Assembly (NCBI GenBank): GCA_016302725.1 | Contig: JAEDNB010000073.1 | Coordinates: 1-9,451 of the forward strand | Origin: Lentisphaeria bacterium | GTDB taxonomy: Bacteria; Verrucomicrobiota; Lentisphaeria; Oligosphaerales; Oligosphaeraceae | Direction: 5' to 3' | DNA: 9,451 nucleotides | Notes under the pieces: generated by a model | Database searches by the model: none | Seen by the model: the letters and a program-made list of their open reading frames with translations, nothing else | What the model was told of the DNA's origin: nothing | Translations under genes and position numbers: made by a program | In this document: piece after piece, positions 1 to 5,134 of the stretch | How the letters are laid out: each line of letters starts with the position of its first letter | Numbering within the stretch: the first letter of the stretch is position 1

Positions 1-11
1 GCTTACCCCGC

Positions 12-24
12 GCGCGTAACGCGC
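12..24. repeat. GC-only palindrome at left edge
   Basis: A perfect inverted repeat: GCGCGT, one central A, ACGCGC. The sequence just after it, up to about position 35 (CGTAACGCGCACGCAAGG), resembles the core of the 34-base repeats at 68 and 137. It may therefore be a degraded first member of that family. No function can be assigned. Confidence 0.4.
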
Positions 25-67
25 ACGCAAGGAAGAGGTTTTCCGAGCTTCCCGGCGGCGTGTAGTG

Positions 68-170
68 CCCCCTCGATACGTAGCGCGCACGTAGGGAGGC
101 GTAGTCACCGGCGCTATCGGTCACCTCCTCGGCCCTCCCCCTCGATACGTAGCGCGCCCTCAGGGAGGCG
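68..170. repeat. 34-base direct repeat, two copies
   Basis: Two copies at 68-101 and 137-170, 69 bases apart, differ at 3 positions. Each begins with a C-run and CTCGATACGTAGCGCGC and ends with a purine stretch GGGAGGCG. In the first copy TACGT (77-81) and ACGTA (89-93) can form a short stem, with CCTC/GAGG outside it. The changes in the second copy break this stem, so a conserved hairpin is not supported. The C-run/purine ends make the unit partly self-complementary. Function unknown. Confidence 0.75.
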
Positions 171-271
171 GGGGGAGGAGTCTCGGCTGCTCCGCCAAGG
201 CGCCTTCCACACGCAAGGGGAGCCACAGGCCACAGGACGGAAGAGGCCACCTGCGCCGGGGTCCCTCCCCC

Positions 272-364
272 GCATATGCGCTGGACATAAAGGAGGCGGG
301 GCACATCCCGCCTGGCCTGCTCTTCCGGGCGTGGCTTGCATATGCGCTGGACATGAAGGAGGCG
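272..364. repeat. 27-base direct repeat, two copies
   Basis: Copies at 272-298 and 338-364, 66 bases apart, differ by a single base. Each starts with the 8-base palindrome GCATATGC, continues GCTGGACAT and ends AAGGAGGCG. The purine-rich end and the upstream palindrome core echo the design of the 34-base repeats further left, but the two families do not align well base for base. The end looks like a Shine-Dalgarno sequence, yet no convincing reading frame follows either copy. Confidence 0.75.
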
Positions 365-370
365 TGTGCC

Positions 371-742
371 CCGAAGGGGACGGGGGCGAGGCAATTGAAG
401 AGGATGAGGACAGCCTGCCACTCGCTCGGCACATGCCCCGCAGGGGAAATACGGGGAGGCCACAAAAGCCCCGAAGCCCCACTCTCCTCCGCGCATGCGC
501 CACGGGGAGAGAGGACGCAGGCCATGGAGGATGCGGACAGGGGGAATCCTTGTCCGGGGCACGGGGCATGCAGGGAGAAGCAGGAAAGACGATGGGGCCG
601 AGGGAGACACCGCCTCCTCCGCCCTCCACGCCAGGCAACGGCGGGAATGTAAGAAAACGCTTGCTGGTAGGTAGCCCATGTTTCTTGGGACGTTTGCCCA
701 CAGGATGCCAACCCCAACAGAATCACCCACCCCCACAACGTC
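371..742. other. GC-rich stretch without a recognisable gene
   Basis: Several frames are open here on both strands, but their translations are low-complexity (Pro, Arg, Gly, Ser rich) and mutually overlapping, as expected from GC-rich non-coding DNA. Visible structure is limited to short hairpins: CCCC-gaa-GGGG at 369-379, CCCC-gca-GGGG at 436-446 (67 bases further on, continuing the spacing of the repeats to the left), and CGGGG (452-456) with CCCCG (469-473). From about 640 the composition becomes less G/C-extreme, which may be the upstream region of the small gene at 743. I saw no convincing promoter, tRNA or rRNA. Confidence 0.5.
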
Positions 743-973
743 ATGCCCAACCGACGCCCCCTCCTTCTGGCCCTCCTGTTCCTCCCCTATGCCCTGCTGC
801 TCCCCTCCTGCCGCCTCCCCCAAGGCAAGAAACCGGCCTCTCACCTCACCCAAGGGATGGGCACCCCCATGACTCCCCAAAAACACTGGGAAACCCAAAT
901 GCGGCTGGCACGATGCTTCACTCCGAAAAACCGCAGCCGAAAACGCTCCCTCCTCCTCCAACTCCTGATGTGA
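743..973 (+). CDS. putative small lipoprotein (76 aa)
   Basis: Not recognised as a known family. The N-terminus has the three parts of a lipoprotein signal peptide: basic residues (NRR, positions 3-5), a long hydrophobic run rich in Leu (about 7-20), and a lipobox LPSC ending at Cys23, which would be lipidated after cleavage by signal peptidase II. The mature part would be only about 54 residues, basic towards its end, with no motif I know. The codons are C/G-ending, like the genes downstream. No Shine-Dalgarno sequence precedes the ATG, but other genes in this window also lack one. The stop lies about 155 bases before cysK. It could be a chance open frame; an antisense frame starting at the same CATG also looks faintly lipoprotein-like. 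Confidence is therefore moderate to low. Confidence 0.4.
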   Translation: MPNRRPLLLALLFLPYALLLPSCRLPQGKKPASHLTQGMGTPMTPQKHWETQMRLARCFTPKNRSRKRSLLLQLLM

Positions 974-1008
974 TTCAAAAAAAATCCCCAAAAAGACAAC
1001 TTGCGGAG

Positions 1009-1036
1009 TTGTAATTATTGGAAGAGGGGCTATGGT
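1009..1036 (+). promoter_or_regulatory. candidate sigma70-type promoter of cysK
   Basis: TTGTAA at 1009-1014 and TATGGT at 1031-1036 are separated by 16 bases and lie in the AT-richest part of this intergenic region. Transcription would begin near 1043, at the left arm of the inverted repeat described next, giving a leader of roughly 85 bases before cysK. The boxes match the consensus only partly (4 of 6 in each), so this is a suggestion. Confidence 0.35.
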
Positions 1037-1041
1037 ATCCT

Positions 1042-1084
1042 TGGAAACACAATTTTTCGGCTTGTGTTTCCAGGCTTTTCTTTT
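1042..1084 (+). promoter_or_regulatory. inverted repeat plus T-rich tract: operator, attenuator or terminator
   Basis: TGGAAACACAA (1042-1052) and TTGTGTTTCCA (1062-1072) are perfect 11-base reverse complements around a 9-base spacer. A G.T pair and a C-G pair can extend the stem. Three bases later comes TTTTCTTTT (1076-1084), so as RNA this has the shape of an intrinsic terminator. It lies downstream of the candidate promoter and upstream of cysK, so termination here would act as attenuation. The alternative is a DNA operator: the arm centres are 20 bases apart, about two helical turns, and overlap the predicted transcription start. It could also simply end transcription from the small gene at 743. 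Confidence 0.6.
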
Positions 1085-1128
1085 CCGTGTGTTGTCAAAG
1101 GGTTTTGAATTTGTGAGGATTTTAGAAG

Positions 1129-2049
1129 ATGAGCAAGATTCATGGAAGCATTTTGGAGACCATTGGCGGGACTCCCTTGGTGGAGATTCGCCGTTTGAAT
1201 GATGGCGGTGCCCGTGTGTTGGTGAAGGTCGAGTACTTCAATCCGGGCGGTTCGGTGAAGGACAGGATTGCCCTGGCGATGGTGGAGGCGGCGGAAAAGC
1301 GTGGCCAGCTGCAGCCTGGCGGCCTGATCATCGAGCCCACCAGCGGCAACACGGGCGTGGGCCTGGCGTTGATTGCGGCCGCGAAGGGGTACCGGCTGAT
1401 TTTGACCATGCCGGACACCATGAGCGTGGAGCGCCGCAAATTGGCGGCGGCCTATGGTGCGGAAGTGGTGCTGACCCCTGGGGTGAACGGCATGAAGGGC
1501 GCCATCGCCAAGGCGGAGGAGCTCCATGCGGCCAATCCCAACTCCATCATCCCCCAGCAGTTTGAGAACGAGGCCAACCCCACCCGGCACTACCAGACCA
1601 CGGGCCCGGAAATCTGGCGGGACACCGATGGCGTGGTGGACGCCTTTGTGGCGGGCGTGGGCACAGGCGGCACCTTGACGGGCGTCGGCCGGTTCCTGCG
1701 GGAGAAGAATCCCTCCGTGGGGATTTACGCCGTGGAGCCGGACACCAGCCCCGTGCTCTCCCAAGGCCATGCCGGCCCCCACAAGATCCAGGGGATTGGG
1801 GCTGGCTTCGTGCCCAAGATCCTGGACCGTTCCCTGATTACGGAAGTGATTCCCGTTTCCTCGGAGAATGCGGGGGAGACGGCTCGCCAGGCGGCGGCGA
1901 AGGAGGGCTTGCTGGTAGGCATCTCCTCTGGTGCCTCCCTGTATGCGGCACTGGGACTTTCCCGGAAGCCTGAATTCGCCGGCAAGACCATCGTGGCCCT
2001 CCTGCCGGACACGGGCGAGCGCTACCTCTCCACCTGGCTCTACCAATAG
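1129..2049 (+). CDS. cysK: cysteine synthase A (O-acetylserine sulfhydrylase)
   Basis: PLP enzyme of fold type II that makes cysteine from O-acetylserine and sulfide in the cytoplasm, the last step of sulfur assimilation. At 306 residues it has the family's usual length. Visible motifs are the PLP lysine K44 in GSVKDR, the substrate-binding loop TSGNTG (71-76), the phosphate-binding loop GTGGT (178-182), the CysK hallmark KIQGIGAGFVP (219-229), SSGAS (266-270) and the C-terminal PDTGERYLST (293-302). PTRHYQTTGPEIW (151-163) also favours CysK over CysM or cystathionine beta-synthase. The ATG is preceded by GTGAGGA at 1113-1119, a suitably placed ribosome site. It is the first gene of the + strand block; metY follows after 157 bases. 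Its codons use G and T at the third position more than metY and nadA do. Any allosteric pairing with a serine acetyltransferase cannot be judged, because cysE is not in the window. Confidence 0.96.
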   Translation: MSKIHGSILETIGGTPLVEIRRLNDGGARVLVKVEYFNPGGSVKDRIALAMVEAAEKRGQLQPGGLIIEPTSGNTGVGLALIAAAKGYRLILTMPDTMSVERRKLAAAYGAEVVLTPGVNGMKGAIAKAEELHAANPNSIIPQQFENEANPTRHYQTTGPEIWRDTDGVVDAFVAGVGTGGTLTGVGRFLREKNPSVGIYAVEPDTSPVLSQGHAGPHKIQGIGAGFVPKILDRSLITEVIPVSSENAGETARQAAAKEGLLVGISSGASLYAALGLSRKPEFAGKTIVALLPDTGERYLSTWLYQ

Positions 2050-2070
2050 GCGGCCAACGATTCCGCCGCA

Positions 2071-2108
2071 CGGCCTCCCCTGGGAAACACGCCGTGCCCG
2101 GGAGGCCG
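2071..2108 (+). promoter_or_regulatory. GC-rich hairpin in the cysK-metY gap
   Basis: CGGCCTCCC (2071-2079) pairs perfectly with GGGAGGCCG (2100-2108) around a 20-base loop, and the loop can fold further (GGG 2082-2084 with CCC 2097-2099; CAC with GTG inside). No T-tract follows, so it is not a standard intrinsic terminator. It could stabilise the cysK message or slow polymerase. The loop contains GGAAACAC (2083-2090), the same eight bases as the left arm of the inverted repeat before cysK. Confidence 0.5.
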
Positions 2109-2190
2109 GGAACTTCCCTTTCCCGCCACCCCCATCCACCCAACTGCCGGGCCTCCCCCCTCCCCGGGGAGAGGTTCCACCGGCAAACAA

Positions 2191-2196
2191 AGGAGG
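2191..2196 (+). promoter_or_regulatory. Shine-Dalgarno site fixing the metY start
   Basis: AGGAGG lies 10 bases before the ATG at 2207. The reading frame is open much further upstream (to 1931, inside cysK), but that extension is proline-rich and unlike the family. This site plus the conserved HLETLALHAGQ beginning therefore sets the start at 2207. The 12-base palindrome CTCCCCGGGGAG sits just upstream at 2160-2171. Confidence 0.8.
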
Positions 2197-2206
2197 ATCT
2201 CCCCCT

Positions 2207-3496
2207 ATGACCACAAAAAACCATGCCTACCATTTGGAGACCCTGGCCCTCCATGCCGGCCAGGAACAACCCGACCCCGCCACCCTGGCCCGCGCCGTCC
2301 CCGTCTACCGGACAACCGCCTACAATTTCCGGAACAGCCAGCACGGCGCAGACCTCTTCGGACTCAAGGAAAGCGGCAACATCTACGCCCGCCTCATGAA
2401 CCCCACCAACGACGTGCTGGAAAAGAGGCTGGCGGCCCTGGACGGCGGCAAGGCGGCCCTCACCTTCGCCTCCGGAACCGCGGCCATCTACTTCGCCTTG
2501 ACCAACATCGCAAAACTGGGGGATGAAATCGTCTCCGCCAACAACCTCTACGGCGGCACCTTCACACAGTTCGACGCCATCCTCCCCCAGCAGGGCATCC
2601 AGGTGCGCTTCACCCATGTGAACGACTTCCCCGCCGTGGAGGCCGCCATCAACGACAAGACCCGGGCCGTCTACATCGAGGCCGTGGGCAACCCCGGGCT
2701 TGACGTGGCCGACATCGAAAAATACGCCGAAATCGCCCATCGGCACCACCTGCCCCTGGTGGTGGACTCCACCTTCACCCCCCCCACCCTCCTGCGCCCC
2801 ATCGAACACGGCGCCGACATCGTCATCCATTCCCTCTCCAAGTGGATCGGCGGACACGGGGCCGGCATTGGCGGCGTGGTAGTGGACGCCGGGAAATTCG
2901 ACTGGAGCGACCCCAAGTTCGCCCTGTACAACGAACCCGACCGGGGCTACCACGGACTGCGCTTCGCCCATGACCTGGGAGAGAACAACAGCCTGGCCTT
3001 CATCCTGCGCCTGAGGACCGTGGGCCTGCGGAACCAGGGGGCCACCCTCTCCCCCGACGCCGCCTGGATCTTCCTCCAGGGCGTGGAATCCCTCCCCCTC
3101 CGCATGGCCAGGCACTCCGAAAACGCCCTGAAGGTTGCCCGCTTCCTCGCCTCCCACCCCAAGGTCGCCTGGGTGAAATACCCCAGTCTCACCAGCCCCG
3201 AACTGGCCGCCAAATACCTCCCCGACGGCGCCGGCGGAATGGTCGTCTTCGGCGTGGCCGGCGGCTCACAGGAAGCCCGAAAACTGGTGGACTCCATCCC
3301 CCTCTTCAGCATCCTGGCCAATGTGGGCGACGCCAAGAGCCTCATCATCCACCCCGCCAGCACCACACACTCCCAGCTCAGCGACGAAGACCAGCGGAAG
3401 GCCGGACTCCAGCCGGAACTCATCCGCCTCTCCATCGGCCTGGAACACCCCGACGACATCCTCTACGCCCTCAAGGAGGCCCTGGACAAAGTCTAG
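2207..3496 (+). CDS. metY: O-acetylhomoserine sulfhydrylase (aminocarboxypropyltransferase)
   Basis: PLP enzyme of the Cys/Met metabolism family (fold type I) that converts O-acetylhomoserine and sulfide to homocysteine, the direct-sulfhydrylation route to methionine. The 429 residues fit MetY, which is longer than MetB or MetC by an internal insertion. Visible features are the start HLETLALHAGQ (10-19), the cofactor-contacting Tyr/Arg of the neighbouring subunit in NIYARLMNPT (58-67), TFASGTAA (86-93), GNPGLDVADI (161-170), D187 facing the PLP ring, the Schiff-base lysine K212 in HSLSKWIGGHG, STTHSQL (385-391), and the end RLSIGLEHPDDI (407-418). A strong AGGAGG ribosome site sets the start. 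It pairs functionally with cysK upstream: both compete for sulfide. O-acetylserine side activity is known in this family. A substrate of O-succinylhomoserine cannot be excluded from sequence alone. A strong hairpin follows downstream, before nadA. Confidence 0.94.
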   Translation: MTTKNHAYHLETLALHAGQEQPDPATLARAVPVYRTTAYNFRNSQHGADLFGLKESGNIYARLMNPTNDVLEKRLAALDGGKAALTFASGTAAIYFALTNIAKLGDEIVSANNLYGGTFTQFDAILPQQGIQVRFTHVNDFPAVEAAINDKTRAVYIEAVGNPGLDVADIEKYAEIAHRHHLPLVVDSTFTPPTLLRPIEHGADIVIHSLSKWIGGHGAGIGGVVVDAGKFDWSDPKFALYNEPDRGYHGLRFAHDLGENNSLAFILRLRTVGLRNQGATLSPDAAWIFLQGVESLPLRMARHSENALKVARFLASHPKVAWVKYPSLTSPELAAKYLPDGAGGMVVFGVAGGSQEARKLVDSIPLFSILANVGDAKSLIIHPASTTHSQLSDEDQRKAGLQPELIRLSIGLEHPDDILYALKEALDKV

Positions 3497-3594
3497 CCCC
3501 TCCACGCCCCGCTTCCCTCCGCCGGGATGGGAGCGGGCGCAACCCTCCGCCCGGGAAGAAACTTGCGGCAAGCCAATGCCGTCCTTTCCGAGCC

Positions 3595-3609
3595 GGGTTA
3601 AAGTAACCC
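3595..3609. promoter_or_regulatory. palindrome upstream of nadA, possible operator
   Basis: GGGTTA, AAG, TAACCC: a perfect 6-base inverted repeat with a 3-base spacer, in the metY-nadA gap, about 120 bases before nadA. The A/T-containing core stands out in a C-rich region. It could be a binding site for a dimeric regulator such as the Rrf2 protein encoded two genes on. No good -10/-35 pair could be placed around it. Confidence 0.35.
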
Positions 3610-3638
3610 CCGCTTCCCCTCCCCCCGGGCATTTTACT

Positions 3639-3680
3639 CCCCCTGCGCCTTTTGCGGCGCCAGGGGGCGTTGCCGTTTTT
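3639..3680 (+). terminator. strong hairpin after metY, possible terminator
   Basis: CCCCCTGCGCC (3639-3649) pairs with GGCGCCAGGGGG (3656-3667), with a single bulged base and a 6-base loop. A run of five T (3676-3680) follows 8 bases later, and TGCC/GGCA around that T-run can form a second small hairpin. The stem is strong enough for termination, but the T-run is further away than usual. If it terminates, nadA and its partner need their own promoter or are expressed by read-through. Confidence 0.45.
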
Positions 3681-3728
3681 GGCAGGCGCCGGAGACTCGC
3701 CCCCCCCTTCCCCCCCCAGTTGCGTCAG

Positions 3729-4631
3729 ATGCAAGACATTTTCCAGGAAATCCAGGAATTGAAGAAGACACGGAAGGCCCTCATCCTTGCACACAACTAC
3801 ACCCTCCCCGAAGTGCAGGACGTGGCGGATTTCACCGGGGATTCCCTGGAACTCTCCCGGAAGGCCGCCCAATGCGGCGCCCCCGTCATCGTCTTCTGCG
3901 GCGTCCGCTTCATGGCGGAGACCGCCAAAATCCTCTCCCCCGGCTCCATCGTCCTTCACCCGGACCCCACCTCCGGATGCCCCATGGCGGATATGGCGCC
4001 CGTGGAAGCCGTGCGGAAATACCGCGAACAACACCCGGACACCCTCCTGGTGGCATACGTGAACACCACCGCAGCTACCAAGACCGCCGTGGACCTGTGC
4101 TGCACCTCCGGAAACGCGGAAAGAGTCATCGCCTCCCTCCCGAAGGAGCAGAAAATCATGTTCCTGCCGGACGGAGACCTGGGGGCCAACGTCTCCCGGG
4201 CCCTGAACCGCCCCATGGAACTCTGGGAGGGATACTGCCCCACACACTACCGCATCCACCCCGACGACCTGGACAAGGCCCGGAAGGCACACCCAGGGGC
4301 GGAAATCCTGGTCCATCCCGAGTGCCTCCCCGCCGTGGTGCAAAAGGCGGACAAGGCTTTGAGCACTGGAGGGATGCTGAAGTATGTCCAGGAATCCCCC
4401 TGCCGGGAGTTCGTCATCGGCACGGAGTGCGGCATCCTCCACCGCATGCGGAAGGAAAACCCCGGAAAGGCCTTCCATCCCCTGGAACCGGTCCCCGTCT
4501 GCCCCAACATGAAGAAAATCACCCTGGAAAAGATCCGCAATTGCCTCCGAGACCTCTCCTGCCAGGTGGAACTCTCCCCCGAGACCATCCGCATGGCCCG
4601 CACCCCCATCGACAAGATGCTGGCCTTATGA
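3729..4631 (+). CDS. nadA: quinolinate synthase A
   Basis: [4Fe-4S] enzyme that condenses iminoaspartate with dihydroxyacetone phosphate to quinolinate, the precursor of NAD. All three cluster ligands are visible: C84 in SGCPMADM, C170 in GYCPTH, and C258 in VCPNMKK, at the spacing of the well-studied archaeal NadA. Other conserved parts are AHNY (21-24), GDSLELS (37-43), FCGVRFMAETAKIL (56-69), VAYVNTTAATK (108-118), FLPDGDLGAN (145-154), HPEC (196-199) and GTECGI (231-236). At 300 residues it is the short form of the family. The open frame extends upstream, but the extension is low-complexity; the ATG at 3729 fits the family. TTG at 3720 is an alternative, and neither has a Shine-Dalgarno sequence. 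The stop overlaps the next start by 4 bases (ATGA). The other de novo genes, nadB and nadC, are not in the window. Confidence 0.95.
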   Translation: MQDIFQEIQELKKTRKALILAHNYTLPEVQDVADFTGDSLELSRKAAQCGAPVIVFCGVRFMAETAKILSPGSIVLHPDPTSGCPMADMAPVEAVRKYREQHPDTLLVAYVNTTAATKTAVDLCCTSGNAERVIASLPKEQKIMFLPDGDLGANVSRALNRPMELWEGYCPTHYRIHPDDLDKARKAHPGAEILVHPECLPAVVQKADKALSTGGMLKYVQESPCREFVIGTECGILHRMRKENPGKAFHPLEPVPVCPNMKKITLEKIRNCLRDLSCQVELSPETIRMARTPIDKMLAL

Positions 4632-5068
4632 AAATCTCCGCAAAAACCCGCTACGCCCTTCGCATCCTCCTGGACATCGCCCTCTTCGGCAAGGAAAAGC
4701 CCAGGACCATCAAGGACATTGCCGCCAACCAGGAGATTTCCGATAAGTTCATCAGCCCCCTGGTGGTCACCCTCCGCCGGGCGGGGCTGCTCCAATCCCT
4801 CCGGGGCGTGACCGGCGGACTGAAATTGAACAAAGACCCCCAGTTCATCTCCCTCCTGGACATCATCGACGCCATGGACGGGGAAATCTATCTGCTGAGC
4901 TGCCTCCGGGACCCCCGCTCCTGCCCCCGCAAGACCCACTGCATCACCTCCCTGGTCTGGAACGACGTGAACGAGAGCCTGCGGGAAAAACTCCGCTCCA
5001 TCACCCTCCAAAGCATCCTGGACCAGTATTTCCGGGGGAAATGGAGTGACGAAACCTATTCCATCTGA
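4628..5068 (+). CDS. Rrf2-family transcriptional regulator with IscR-like cysteine triad
   Basis: DNA-binding repressor/activator of the Rrf2 superfamily, 146 residues, the usual length. The N-terminal winged helix carries family landmarks: KTRYALRILLDIA (6-18), the recognition region around IAANQEISDKFISPLVVTLRRAGLL (residues 31-55), and the wing SLRGVTGGLKL (57-67). The sensing loop has C92, C99 and C105 plus H104. This is close to the three cysteines (92, 98, 104) that hold a [2Fe-2S] cluster in E. coli IscR, so Fe-S, redox or nitric oxide sensing is likely. CymR, the cysteine-metabolism member of the family, lacks these. The ATG overlaps the nadA stop (ATGA), so translation is probably coupled. 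Likely targets are the cysK-metY-nadA block and itself, judged by position only. Assignment as IscR, NsrR or a sulfur-specific regulator is not possible from sequence alone. Confidence 0.92.
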   Translation: MKISAKTRYALRILLDIALFGKEKPRTIKDIAANQEISDKFISPLVVTLRRAGLLQSLRGVTGGLKLNKDPQFISLLDIIDAMDGEIYLLSCLRDPRSCPRKTHCITSLVWNDVNESLREKLRSITLQSILDQYFRGKWSDETYSI

Positions 5069-5080
5069 ACCGCCGCCGGG

Positions 5081-5112
5081 GAGGGGAGCGGGGGCTTTCC
5101 CCCTTCCCCCTC
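5081..5112 (+). terminator. hairpin between the regulator and the phosphoesterase gene
   Basis: GGGGG (5090-5094) and CCCCC (5099-5103) pair around a CTTT loop. Below a 3x3 internal loop, GAGGGG (5081-5086) pairs with CCCCTC (5107-5112). No T-run follows, so termination would be inefficient or factor-assisted. It occupies most of the 66-base gap and may uncouple expression of the two genes. Confidence 0.4.
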
Positions 5113-5134
5113 TCACAACCATTGCCCACCCCCT

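Noticed and set aside
68..364. CRISPR array
   Set aside because: Repeat and spacer sizes look superficially right (34/35 and 27/39), but there are only two copies of each of two different repeats, and no cas gene is present.
160..750. - strand frame whose start (WGWVILLGLASC) resembles a lipoprotein signal
   Set aside because: The signal is short and lacks basic residues, the rest is low complexity and partly made of the direct repeats, and it shares its start bases with the more convincing + strand candidate. A real gene cannot be fully excluded.
331..1014. Long open frame on the + strand (227 codons)
   Set aside because: The translation is Pro/Arg/Gly-rich low complexity without any motif; it overlaps the lipoprotein candidate in another frame and runs into the cysK promoter region.
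974..1128. Riboswitch (SAM or other) before cysK
   Set aside because: The leader is under 90 bases, with one simple hairpin and no multi-helix core of any riboswitch class I know.
1931..2206. N-terminal extension of metY back into cysK
   Set aside because: The extension is proline-rich and unlike the family, while AGGAGG precedes the ATG at 2207, where the conserved beginning starts.
1030..2214. Long - strand frames antisense to cysK and metY (also 1838-3157)
   Set aside because: These are shadows of GC-rich coding sequence: Gly/Val/His-rich translations without domains, opposite well-supported genes.
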